Shown: positions 54,411-62,085 of the stretch, in pieces
How positions within the stretch are numbered: position 1 is the first letter of the stretch
Layout: every line of letters begins with the position of its first letter
Source of the DNA: Kangiella sp. HZ709
GTDB taxonomy: Bacteria > Pseudomonadota > Gammaproteobacteria > Enterobacterales > Kangiellaceae
Length of the DNA: 64,000 bases
Reading direction: 5' to 3'
Assembly: GCF_009674675.1 (NCBI RefSeq)
Contig: NZ_WKJC01000001.1
Coordinates: forward strand, 813,031-877,030
Translations under genes and position numbers: made by a program
Notes under the pieces: generated by a model
Databases searched by the model: none
The model's input: only the letters and a program-made list of their open reading frames with translations
What the model was told of the DNA's origin: nothing

Positions 54411-55139
54411 TTAATCTGCGGTGCGGCGTGATTTACCTGAAAGTTTAACGATGTGAGCTCGACTTATAATGCGATCTACTAAGGCGTCACCTATAGTTTT
54501 ATCGCCAATGTAATCACGCCATTTTTCGTGAGGTAGCTGGGAAGTAATAATCAAAGAACCTTTTTGAGAGCGGTCTTCAACTATTTCCAATAAGTCTTGT
54601 CGTGCACGAGCAGTAAGCGGTGTAAGACCGAAATCATCCAACACCAAGATGGGAATTTTAGATAAGTAGCTACGGTACTTAAGATGATTACCTTCGCTAC
54701 GTTTGATTTCCAAAGTATCTAACAACTCAGGAACTCGCAGCCACAGTACTCGCTTTTTCATTTTAATAGCCAGAATTGCTAGTGCCGATGCTATCCAGCT
54801 CTTTCCAACACCTGTAGCCCCCTCTAAAATGATATGCTGTAAAAGTTCAATCCAGTTCCCTTGTGTGAGTAACTGCAACTGCTCCTTGTTCTCATATCTC
54901 TCTGCGTCAAAATGAATATCACTAATATCAGCTGTTATTTCTTTAATTTTTGAGCGGTTTATCGCGCTTTGAAATGCGACTTTTTCATTATGGGCTAGTT
55001 GGGCACTAAAGTAATAAATTAGCAGCTCTTCGAAGCTCATTTGATGCCTGTCCGTTCGCTTCATATCCTGTTGGTAGAGAGACTTGACTATATGTAGTTT
55101 TAACGCCTCTAATAGTTTGATTAGTTCGGAGCTATTCAT
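54411..55139 (-). CDS. istB: IstB-like AAA+ ATPase
   Basis: Protein of 242 residues: an N-terminal helical region (MSFEELLIYYFSAQLAHNEK), then Walker A GATGVGKSWIASALA, Walker B ILVLDDFGL and sensor region IITSQLPHEKW, with the final ALVDRIISRAHIVKLSGKSR common to IstB/DnaC-like proteins. In IS21 elements IstB assembles on target DNA and directs the IstA transposase. The start overlaps the istA stop as ATGA. Intact. Confidence 0.92.
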   Translation of the reverse strand: MNSSELIKLLEALKLHIVKSLYQQDMKRTDRHQMSFEELLIYYFSAQLAHNEKVAFQSAINRSKIKEITADISDIHFDAERYENKEQLQLLTQGNWIELLQHIILEGATGVGKSWIASALAILAIKMKKRVLWLRVPELLDTLEIKRSEGNHLKYRSYLSKIPILVLDDFGLTPLTARARQDLLEIVEDRSQKGSLIITSQLPHEKWRDYIGDKTIGDALVDRIISRAHIVKLSGKSRRTAD

Positions 55140-56677
55140 AATTGTATTCCTCTGTTTGAGAAGTCAGAATCTGGACGAATGTTATGATGAGTTGGTAATT
55201 GATAATTCTCATCGATCTCGATAAGCCAAGGTTTGGTACGCATTAATGACTCAATATCCGTAGCAGAAATGCTTAATCGGCCTTGTGAAATAGCATAATT
55301 ACAAGCTTTCAAAAATATTGGCTGCTCATTCGTATCATCAAAGAGCTTTCGGATATTGCTACACTTATCAGCTGCCACTTTATTGATAGGCTCTTTACCT
55401 ACATAAGCCAACTCAACAATAGTGATAAGCGATGAAGAGATACCGGCTGCCCAATGTAAATAGTCGTTTTTGCACGCTCCCCAGCGCTTGTAGTTTTCTG
55501 GTAAATGACTATCAATATATGTAAAGCCTCCATCTTGATAACTGCGTTTATGTGTAATGAAAGCCTTTTCATCTTCGTTAATAAAGTATACGAAATCGCT
55601 GTTGTATTTAGTTTCGAGCTTCTTACCAAAAAAATCACGGGGAACAGAGTAATAATGCCCCTCAACTATTAAGTAACAATCTCGGCCAACAACTCTAGCC
55701 TTCATCCATTCAAAATATTGAAATGGTGTCTTTGGAAGCGGCTTTAATTTTGATTTATCATGCTGTTCAAATCGGATATTGCGTGAATCACCGCCTTTAC
55801 TACTACGCTCATTGAGTTCGAAAACCTTTTGAGAAATGAAACTTTGCACTTCATCTAGACTAAAGAATTTCAACTTGCGCATATCAGTAAAAATTCGTTC
55901 GTTGAATATTCTTACCGCACGCTCCACGCGAGCTTTGTCTTGAGGCTTCCTGGGACGGGCATTCATGATGATACAACCGTAGTGTTTGGCCATTGCCTCA
56001 TAAATGCGGTTGAGCTGTCGTCGCTTACCCGCTTTTATAACGGCAGCCTTAACATTGTCGCAAACGACTATCTCTGGAACGCCTCCATAGAAAATAAACA
56101 TAGCCACATGAGCTTTAATCCACTCTCGCGTGGACTGATTACGGCACGCAAAGGCAAAGATTTTCCCACTATCATCTATAGTGGCAACAAAAATGGATAA
56201 GTGTACCTTTTCACCATTGGTGTCGATGTACCAAGGTTGAGAACCAGCAAAATCAACTTCAATAAGATAACCTGGATACCGACGTAGTTTAGAGGTCAAG
56301 TTACGTTTTAATCGCTCTTTCTTTACTAACTTAAAGAAACTAGAGCGTTTATAACCGTTTGGATAGATTTCTTGATACTTCTCAAATTCCTTTTGAATAG
56401 TGCCATATTTTTTCTCTGTTTCTTTTAGAATAAGATCCCAATCAGGTTCATATTCTTTCTTATATTGCTTAGTAGTTTCATAAAATATTTCTTTCCACTC
56501 TTCAGTTGTCTTTTTATCTAACTCAGCGACTGTTAATCCTGAGGATTTAAACTTATCGTAGTAATCGTACACTGTAGTAGGACTAACAGAGCAGAATTCA
56601 GCTATTTGATTACAACTAAAAGCCGATTTTTCAAAAAAATTAAACATCCTCAAGAGGATAGCCCGTTCTATTTTCAT
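55136..56677 (-). CDS. istA: IstA-like DDE transposase (IS21 family)
   Basis: Protein of 513 residues. The N-terminal HTH is CNQIAEFCSVSPTTVYDYY; a second DNA-binding segment has YQEIYPNGYKRSSFFKLVKK. The RNase H-like core keeps D142 (IEVDFAGSQPW), D207 (VVCDNVKAA) and E252 (QDKARVERAVR); a C-terminal beta-barrel (DCYLIVEGHYYSVPRDF) follows. The frame is open to 56815, but the ATG at 56677 with GGAGGGA upstream gives the normal IS21 length. Catalytic residues are intact. Confidence 0.92.
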   Translation of the reverse strand: MKIERAILLRMFNFFEKSAFSCNQIAEFCSVSPTTVYDYYDKFKSSGLTVAELDKKTTEEWKEIFYETTKQYKKEYEPDWDLILKETEKKYGTIQKEFEKYQEIYPNGYKRSSFFKLVKKERLKRNLTSKLRRYPGYLIEVDFAGSQPWYIDTNGEKVHLSIFVATIDDSGKIFAFACRNQSTREWIKAHVAMFIFYGGVPEIVVCDNVKAAVIKAGKRRQLNRIYEAMAKHYGCIIMNARPRKPQDKARVERAVRIFNERIFTDMRKLKFFSLDEVQSFISQKVFELNERSSKGGDSRNIRFEQHDKSKLKPLPKTPFQYFEWMKARVVGRDCYLIVEGHYYSVPRDFFGKKLETKYNSDFVYFINEDEKAFITHKRSYQDGGFTYIDSHLPENYKRWGACKNDYLHWAAGISSSLITIVELAYVGKEPINKVAADKCSNIRKLFDDTNEQPIFLKACNYAISQGRLSISATDIESLMRTKPWLIEIDENYQLPTHHNIRPDSDFSNRGIQL

Positions 56678-56693
56678 AGCACTTCCCTCCATT

Positions 56694-56918
56694 TCAAGTT
56701 GAACTAATTTGAATTTCTTTAGTGTCGCTAAAATCTCGTTTACGAACCTCATTTTTATACCTTTTGTAGAACTGAGATTTTGAGAAACCATTTGGATGTA
56801 TTCGATGGTATTCACACCATATTTGGTAAAGGGTTACTTTTTTAGACTGCTGACCAAGCCTGTTAACACTTGGACAGCTAATGCTTTTAGTTGGATTTTC
56901 TAAATTGTTTGATTTCAT
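56694..56918 (-). CDS. Mini-HTH protein resembling the second DNA-binding segment of IstA
   Basis: Protein of 74 residues. LYQIWCEYHRIHPNGFSKSQ followed by FYKRYKNEVRKR parallels IstA residues 98-125 (FEKYQEIYPNGYKRSSFFKL). It is thus a free copy of that segment, preceded by a Ser/Asn-rich N-terminus. AGAGGT lies about 8 bases before the ATG at 56918. It ends 16 bp before istA and is the first gene of the five-gene operon; it may act as repressor or end-binding accessory factor. Confidence 0.65.
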   Translation of the reverse strand: MKSNNLENPTKSISCPSVNRLGQQSKKVTLYQIWCEYHRIHPNGFSKSQFYKRYKNEVRKRDFSDTKEIQISST

Positions 56919-56926
56919 TGGGCAAT

Positions 56927-56999
56927 ACCTCTTTTGTACTGTGTAAGACACAGTATTACTAAGCAAGACAACGCCTTACTTTGGTTACTAAAAAGAGGT
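56927..56999. promoter_or_regulatory. Nested inverted repeats at the head of the transposition operon
   Basis: An outer inverted repeat (ACCTCTTTT 56927-56935, AAAAGAGGT 56991-56999) encloses the palindrome ACTGTGT-AAG-ACACAGT (56938-56954). This is directly upstream of the mini-HTH gene and overlaps its leader, fitting an operator for autoregulation or a transposase-binding element. Confidence 0.5.
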
Positions 57000-57003
57000 G
57001 AGC

Positions 57004-57114
57004 GCGTGCTTGACAAGCCACGCATAGAACAGGAAAATGAATATGTCAGGGCTCTGAGCTATGACAAATTCGAAGGCCGCTTGATATTGCAGTATCAAAG
57101 CGGCTTTTCCTTTT
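57004..57114 (+). ncRNA. Possible structured plus-strand RNA ending in a terminator
   Basis: A hairpin GCGTGCTTG / CAAGCCACGC (57004-57023) is followed about 50 bases later by GCCGCTTGATA / TATCAAAGCGGC and TTTTCCTTTT (57076-57114), a good plus-strand terminator. No plus-strand gene precedes it, so a short RNA divergent from the transposition operon is possible. An 80-codon frame across it has no ribosome site and no protein-like character. Confidence 0.35.
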
Positions 57115-57135
57115 CAGGACTCACCGTTAAAACAT

Positions 57136-57405
57136 TTAAGATTCAAGATTTTCTTCGGCCTCAATTCTTTTCTTAGCAAGAAAATGAGCAACATCTTTTG
57201 TTAAAGCAAACTTCCCTTTTCTATGTTCTATAGAAAAAATATGAACAGGTAATTGTTTACGAGTCAATGCTTGATTAAGGGCATACATAGATTTATAGCC
57301 TATTGCTTTCATAAGTGCTTCGCCGCTTAGGAGCATTCCGTAGCGATCGAATAATTGTGATTCCAGCTCTTTTTCAAGCTCTACAAGTTTATTTTTCAAA
57401 GACAT
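57136..57405 (-). CDS. Small HTH/excisionase-like protein
   Basis: Protein of 89 residues: an N-terminal helix (KNKLVELEKELESQLFDRY), then LLSGEALMKAIGYKSMYALN followed by QALTRKQLPVHIFSIEHRKG, resembling AlpA/MerR-like winged HTH folds of excisionases, and a basic tail. It is divergent from the basic 57502 gene and upstream of the transposition operon; a regulator or directionality factor is plausible. The ribosome site is weak. Confidence 0.6.
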   Translation of the reverse strand: MSLKNKLVELEKELESQLFDRYGMLLSGEALMKAIGYKSMYALNQALTRKQLPVHIFSIEHRKGKFALTKDVAHFLAKKRIEAEENLES

Positions 57406-57501
57406 TAACCAAATCTAATTGAATCCACCGTTTAGTTTGTAACAGCTCGTCTTTGACATCAATAATTTGTCTGGTAAGTTTAATTAGACTTTTTCTACCC
57501 T

Positions 57502-58338
57502 ATGAAAATTAAAATTGCTTTAAAAACAATGCCTTATCAAAGACTATGTTTTCAGTATAAAGATGAAACTAAGATTAGCCGAGTAAATGTACTCCAAAGT
57601 CGTACTTGGTCTGATCTTGTGATCCCAAAAGATCCTAAAGAAAGGAACAAATGGGACGCCATGTACATATCTCATAATGGCAAAACAACAGGAACAGCAA
57701 AACAGTGGAAAATCTATGCCCGAATTGCATCGAAAATGCTAGTAAACAGGATTAACAAAAGAAAACCTGGTACTGGAGACTTTTATTTTTTAATACTATT
57801 CCCGTTACTCAGAAACAAAGACTACTCACCTGGAGAAGTGCGAGGGTTAATAAGGCCTTTTCTATCAAGTGAGCCTACTTTGCATAATCATAAATATACT
57901 GCTTTCAGTTTCAAAAAATTTGAAAATGTCAAAAAACTTTGCTGTAGCGATAGATATATTTATATGTTCACCTGTAAGTTAGCAGAACTAAGAATGGCTG
58001 AAACTGATTGCTATTATAAATATCACTATCAACTAATGAATGAGATTTATTTTGAATATTGCTTCCTAGCCAGAACAAGATACTTTAAAAAACATTCAGC
58101 TTTACTCTATAAAATACTTAGGATTTTACAAAAAAGGCATACCACTACGCGCACCTACTTCGTACCCAATTTCAAAGTTATGCGAAAATATCTAAGAAAA
58201 CAGCTCTATTATCCAAACTTCAATAATAACCTACCTCGCTTTAACCAATCGGAAGGACTTTGGATGCTTTCAAGGGATGCTGAGCGTGCATTGAGTTGTT
58301 CGCTAATACCTAGAGCAAATAATAAGTTCACAAGATAA
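57502..58338 (+). CDS. Basic Tyr/Lys-rich protein of unknown function
   Basis: Protein of 278 residues, strongly basic, rich in Tyr, Phe and Lys (RYIYMFTCKLAELRMAETDC, YYKYHYQLMNEIYFEYCFLA, RTRYFKKHSALLYKILRIL). No membrane helix is certain. No family recognised; the charge suggests nucleic-acid binding, perhaps a replication or recombination accessory of the mobile element. No Shine-Dalgarno at the ATG. The iteron-like array starts 34 bp after its stop. Confidence 0.65.
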   Translation: MKIKIALKTMPYQRLCFQYKDETKISRVNVLQSRTWSDLVIPKDPKERNKWDAMYISHNGKTTGTAKQWKIYARIASKMLVNRINKRKPGTGDFYFLILFPLLRNKDYSPGEVRGLIRPFLSSEPTLHNHKYTAFSFKKFENVKKLCCSDRYIYMFTCKLAELRMAETDCYYKYHYQLMNEIYFEYCFLARTRYFKKHSALLYKILRILQKRHTTTRTYFVPNFKVMRKYLRKQLYYPNFNNNLPRFNQSEGLWMLSRDAERALSCSLIPRANNKFTR

Positions 58339-58372
58339 AAGTTAAAGTGAAAGACTTAATTTCACTTGTCAT

Positions 58373-58550
58373 TGGATTTTATCCATTACAAAATGGATTC
58401 AATATGTATTGAATGCTGGATTAGCAAATCAACTCAACTGGATTATACACTTGTAGAATCCACACTCTATCGAAAACCCGTCCACTTTGTACTGGATAAT
58501 CAGTCCATTTATATAACAATAAAATCCACTCCAAAACTAAATAAATGGAT
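58373..58550 (+). repeat. Iteron-like TGGATT array
   Basis: TGGATT occurs at 58373, 58394, 58417 and 58439, spaced 21, 23 and 22 bases, i.e. two helical turns. Inverted or shortened copies follow at 58457 (AATCCA), 58493 (TGGAT), 58523 (AATCCA) and 58546 (TGGAT). The phased direct repeats look like protein-binding sites: transposon-end, replication or recombinase arm sites. A 90-codon frame over this stretch is judged non-coding. Confidence 0.65.
58405..58422 (+). repeat. Right copy of the 17/18-bp direct repeat
   Basis: TGTATTGAATGCTGGATT, matching 52640-52656 with one inserted A. It includes the third TGGATT unit of the array, so it may be an attachment core or simply share a binding site with the left copy. 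Confidence 0.5.
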
Positions 58551-58634
58551 GACATATTCCGTTATAGCCAATTATGCGATCACTACCTCCAATAAAACTT
58601 ACAACGTTTTTATAAAGAAAAGACAAGACCTGTA

Positions 58635-58664
58635 TTGAATAAAGAAAGATAGTCCCTATATAAA
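58635..58664 (+). promoter_or_regulatory. Candidate promoter of the MBL/E2-E1-JAB/patatin operon
   Basis: TTGAAT (58635-58640) and TATAAA (58659-58664) are 18 bases apart, 35 bp ahead of the first start codon. This is the best sigma-70-like match in the AT-rich leader. Confidence 0.5.
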
Positions 58665-58698
58665 TTAGAGAATTTTTATAAAAATTGAAGGAATAATG

Positions 58699-59877
58699 AT
58701 GTCCACAAAACATATAGTTAAGTTTTATCCTGTTGGTAATGGCGATACAAGCCAAATCATCTTAGACAACGGCCGTAGAATTCTTATGGATTACCATCAC
58801 CAAAAATCCAAAGAAGACGAGACATCTCCCGAAATAGACCTCAAAAAAAAGTTAAAACATGAATTAGATACTGCTGATAGAGATAACTTTGACGTTGTTG
58901 CTTTTACTCATGCGGACAAAGATCACATTTCTGGGAGCACTGACTTTTTTGAGCTCCAGCATGCAAAGAAGTATCAAGGTGGGGATAGAGTAAAGATTGA
59001 CGAACTCTGGGTTCCAGCAGCTATGTTATTAGAAGAGGCTGACAACGATCATCAGTCAGACGAGTTTGTAATTTTACGCCAAGAGGCTAGACATAGATTA
59101 CTTGAAGGTAAGGATATTTTAGTTTTTTCTAAGCCAAAAGCGTTAAAAGAGTGGCTAGAACCAATATTAGAAGAAAGAGGCGAGAGTATTGATTCTCGTG
59201 ATCATCTTTTTGTTGATGCTGGAACTGTAGTCAACAGTTTTACTCTATCAAAAGATGGGGTTGAATTTTTCTGTCACTCCCCTTTCATTAAACATTGCGA
59301 TGATGGTGATATTGTTCGAAACTCTGCGTCCTTAATATTCAATATAAGGTTTGATGCTGATGGAGAAAAGTATGATTACTTAGCTATTGGCGATACTGAA
59401 TGGGAAGACTTAGAAGAAATCGTCACTATCACGAAAAGGCATAAAAATGAAGATAGGCTTGCTTGGAATCTATTTAATGTACCTCATCACTGCAGCTACT
59501 TAGCCCTCAGCGATGAAAAAGGAGAAAAAGAAACCATACCAAAGCCATTAATTCAAGAATTGTTACTAAAAGGGGCTAAAGATTCATACGAAGTTAGCTC
59601 AAGTCGCCCTATCGATGACTCAAAGGAAGGTCAAGAACAAACTCAACCACCACATATTCAAGCAAAAAAAGCTTATGAAAAATATTTAGAAGAAGTAAAA
59701 GGAAGAAGATTCTTAGTGACAATGGAAGAACCCAATGTAGATAAGCCTAAGCCTCTTGAGTTTGAGATTTCAAAAGGCGGAGTCATATGGAAAAGAAACA
59801 CTAAAGCTGGAGCTGCAGCTATAGTTACCACTACACCTCCAAGGGCTGGCAAATGCAAAGCAAGTATTATGAATTAA
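58699..59877 (+). CDS. ComEC/Rec2-like metallo-beta-lactamase-fold protein
   Basis: Protein of 392 residues without membrane helices. After VGNGDTSQIILDNG come the metal motif THADKDHISGS (His, Asp, Asp, His), an Asp in AIGDTEWEDL and the late His pair in NVPHHCSY, the pattern of ComEC-like hydrolases acting on nucleic acids or nucleotides. The second of two adjacent ATGs is chosen because AAGGA is then 6 bases away. Its 3' end overlaps the E2-E1-JAB gene by 25 bp. MBL proteins beside E2-E1-JAB genes have been noted in comparative studies of prokaryotic ubiquitin-like systems. Confidence 0.85.
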   Translation: MSTKHIVKFYPVGNGDTSQIILDNGRRILMDYHHQKSKEDETSPEIDLKKKLKHELDTADRDNFDVVAFTHADKDHISGSTDFFELQHAKKYQGGDRVKIDELWVPAAMLLEEADNDHQSDEFVILRQEARHRLLEGKDILVFSKPKALKEWLEPILEERGESIDSRDHLFVDAGTVVNSFTLSKDGVEFFCHSPFIKHCDDGDIVRNSASLIFNIRFDADGEKYDYLAIGDTEWEDLEEIVTITKRHKNEDRLAWNLFNVPHHCSYLALSDEKGEKETIPKPLIQELLLKGAKDSYEVSSSRPIDDSKEGQEQTQPPHIQAKKAYEKYLEEVKGRRFLVTMEEPNVDKPKPLEFEISKGGVIWKRNTKAGAAAIVTTTPPRAGKCKASIMN

Positions 59878-62084
59878 AAAATGCAGTGCAGGTATCTGGA
59901 AGCCAAGGCCTTAAGATACCTTCAGCAAGAAATATTGCTACTGCCATACAATCTAATAGAGACTACCAAGTTATTGATTTATTAAGTCATTCAGAAGATG
60001 GCAGCTTAAAATATGAGTATATCGTGGTTGATGTCGAGTGTGATGAGGTTCTTCCAAATAACAGTCCAGGAATTGAATTTAAAGAGCGCTTAGCTTTACG
60101 TGTATCAAAAGATCCAAGAAAATTAGTAGAAGTTTTGGCTTTGCGCAAAGACTTCCCTATTTTAATGCATCAAAACCAAGTTCCTTATAACTCTCCTGCA
60201 AGCCTGTGTTTATATTTTGAACCTGCTGTTTCAGTTATGAGAACGTGGACACCTCATAAATTTCTACGAAGAATACAGTGGTGGTTGATAAATAGTGCTA
60301 ATGAAGAGTTGCATGTAGCTGATCAACCTTTAGAGCAGTTATTTTTCCAGAGCATTTATGAATTAGTAATTCCCATTGATTTTAAAGACAAAAAAAGCAA
60401 AAACTTTATTGCGCATCGAAGTCATCAAAGATTAAACGGTGGCTTTAGTTTTATATTAACTGAGGATATGTCAACACAAAGCAATGTAAATCTGCTTTAT
60501 ATTGAGTTGCCAACAATTGTTCATGATCGTATTGAGGGTGAACCTCAAAATTTAGGTGAGTTACAACAAATATTAAGTAATAGACAAATTGACTTAATTG
60601 AACACATAAACTCGTCTGTTGCTCAATTAGTAGATGCGAATGGAATAGGAATAGACAAGGATAATAACCAAGCAATATTATTATTACGTATACCAATAAG
60701 CCGTGATCAAGATAATGGACCTGAACGAATAACATATCGAGCTTTTTTATTTCTCAAAGGAGTATATGAACTAGGATATAACACAGGTGCTCTGATACAA
60801 CATGATGGAAAGTATTACCAGTATACGCCTATAGCTGATCAAGCTCCTTCAACTTTAGATTGGGAAAACTTACCATTACTACCGATGCAGGTTCTTTGGG
60901 AAAATAATCACGATTCAGCGAGACTACAATCAGGAATATCGGAAAAGGGGCCTAAATCAGCACTTATTGGAGTCGGGTCGTTAGGGAGTGCTTTGCTTAA
61001 TCTGTGGCATAGAAGCGGCTGGGGACACTGGACTATCATTGATAATGATCATATCAAACCACATAACTTATCAAGACACACAGCATTCTTTTGTAACATA
61101 GGACAACCAAAAGTTGATGCTGTTTCAGAACTACAAGCTGCTTCAAGAAGAGACACAGAAGTTCAGCCTATATTAGCTGATGCAACTGACCTCGACACTA
61201 CGATTTCTGAAAGACTCAGTGATCTTGACTTGGTTATTGATGCATCAACCACGTTAGAATACCCTCGAATTGCCAGTAATATAGATAAATATCCACGGCA
61301 TGCATCTACATTTGTAACTCATAACGGATGCTCTTCAGTTCTTCTTTTTGAAGATGAGTCTAGAACAATTCGTCTTAGGACATTAGAAGCTCAATATTAT
61401 AGAGCATTAATTCAAAATAAGTGGGGAAAAGATCATCTAGGAGGAGTAACCTCTACTTTTTGGAGTGGAGCAGGATGTCGTGATATTTCCTTAGTAATGC
61501 CTTACTCTAGTGTGCTTGTCCACGCAAGTAATTTGGCAGAACAGATCCAAATCAAAACTATCAATAAAGAAGCATCTATTTGCATTTGGGAACGCAATTC
61601 TAAAAGCGGAGAAATAGCTATTCATGATATTGAGCCCCATAAAGAGAACTGTATCCAGAAAGATGGATATAGTGTGTTTTATGACGACGGTATAGAGGAA
61701 ACAATAAAGGAGTTGAGGCAACAACAACTGCCAGATGAAACTGGCGGTATACTCTTAGGATATTTTGATCTAAACATAAATACTATTGTAATTGTAGATG
61801 TGCTTCCTGCGCCACCTGATAGTAAAGGCTCAAAAAGTTCATTTGAAAGAGGTGTTTCGGGATTAGAGGAACAAGTTCAAGAGGCCTCCAAAAGAACGGC
61901 TGGGATTGTAACTTATATTGGAGAGTGGCATAGTCATCCCGACGACTGCTCTACAGCCCTTAGCAATGATGATATTGTTCAACTATCCTATCTTGCGGAA
62001 AAAATGAAAGAAGATGGGTTACCAGTCATTTCATTAATTGCAAATAAGGATGACTTAGGTATTTATATAGGAGAGCTTTATTAA
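59853..62084 (+). CDS. E2-E1-JAB triple fusion (ubiquitin-like conjugation and deconjugation enzyme)
   Basis: Protein of 743 residues. Residues about 50-170 are an E2-like domain with catalytic-Cys candidate C119 (SPASLCLYF) and the downstream WTPHKFLRRIQWWL. Residues 365-570 are a ThiF/E1 domain with ALIGVGSLGSALLNLW, IIDNDHIKPHNLSRH and a possible catalytic Cys at C542 (GAGCRD). Residues 610-743 are a JAB/JAMM peptidase with E629 and a perfect HSHP-x7-SxxD (H693, H695, S704, D707). In type II CBASS these functions are split between Cap2 and Cap3. Here a single chain can in principle both attach and remove a modifier. No ubiquitin-like protein gene is visible. Confidence 0.87.
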   Translation: MQSKYYELKNAVQVSGSQGLKIPSARNIATAIQSNRDYQVIDLLSHSEDGSLKYEYIVVDVECDEVLPNNSPGIEFKERLALRVSKDPRKLVEVLALRKDFPILMHQNQVPYNSPASLCLYFEPAVSVMRTWTPHKFLRRIQWWLINSANEELHVADQPLEQLFFQSIYELVIPIDFKDKKSKNFIAHRSHQRLNGGFSFILTEDMSTQSNVNLLYIELPTIVHDRIEGEPQNLGELQQILSNRQIDLIEHINSSVAQLVDANGIGIDKDNNQAILLLRIPISRDQDNGPERITYRAFLFLKGVYELGYNTGALIQHDGKYYQYTPIADQAPSTLDWENLPLLPMQVLWENNHDSARLQSGISEKGPKSALIGVGSLGSALLNLWHRSGWGHWTIIDNDHIKPHNLSRHTAFFCNIGQPKVDAVSELQAASRRDTEVQPILADATDLDTTISERLSDLDLVIDASTTLEYPRIASNIDKYPRHASTFVTHNGCSSVLLFEDESRTIRLRTLEAQYYRALIQNKWGKDHLGGVTSTFWSGAGCRDISLVMPYSSVLVHASNLAEQIQIKTINKEASICIWERNSKSGEIAIHDIEPHKENCIQKDGYSVFYDDGIEETIKELRQQQLPDETGGILLGYFDLNINTIVIVDVLPAPPDSKGSKSSFERGVSGLEEQVQEASKRTAGIVTYIGEWHSHPDDCSTALSNDDIVQLSYLAEKMKEDGLPVISLIANKDDLGIYIGELY

Positions 62085-62085
62085 T

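Larger units (their letters stand above)
52640..58422. mobile_element. Putative mobile element with IS21-like and tyrosine-recombinase genes
   Basis: The 5.8-kb segment is bounded by near-identical direct repeats. It carries a minus-strand operon (mini-HTH, IstA-like DDE transposase, IstB-like AAA+, Toprim-like protein, tyrosine recombinase), a small HTH-like gene and an unknown basic protein gene, and ends in a TGGATT repeat array. Boundaries are inferred from the repeats only; the true ends could lie elsewhere and the neighbouring operons might be cargo. Confidence 0.5.

Noticed and set aside
56934-57176. 80-codon plus-strand frame between the transposition operon and the small HTH gene
   Set aside because: It covers two inverted repeats and a terminator, has no Shine-Dalgarno, and looks like a chance frame.
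58366-58638. 90-codon plus-strand frame starting at TTG over the TGGATT array
   Set aside because: Low-complexity translation, no ribosome site, and its length is explained by the repeat array; treated as non-coding.
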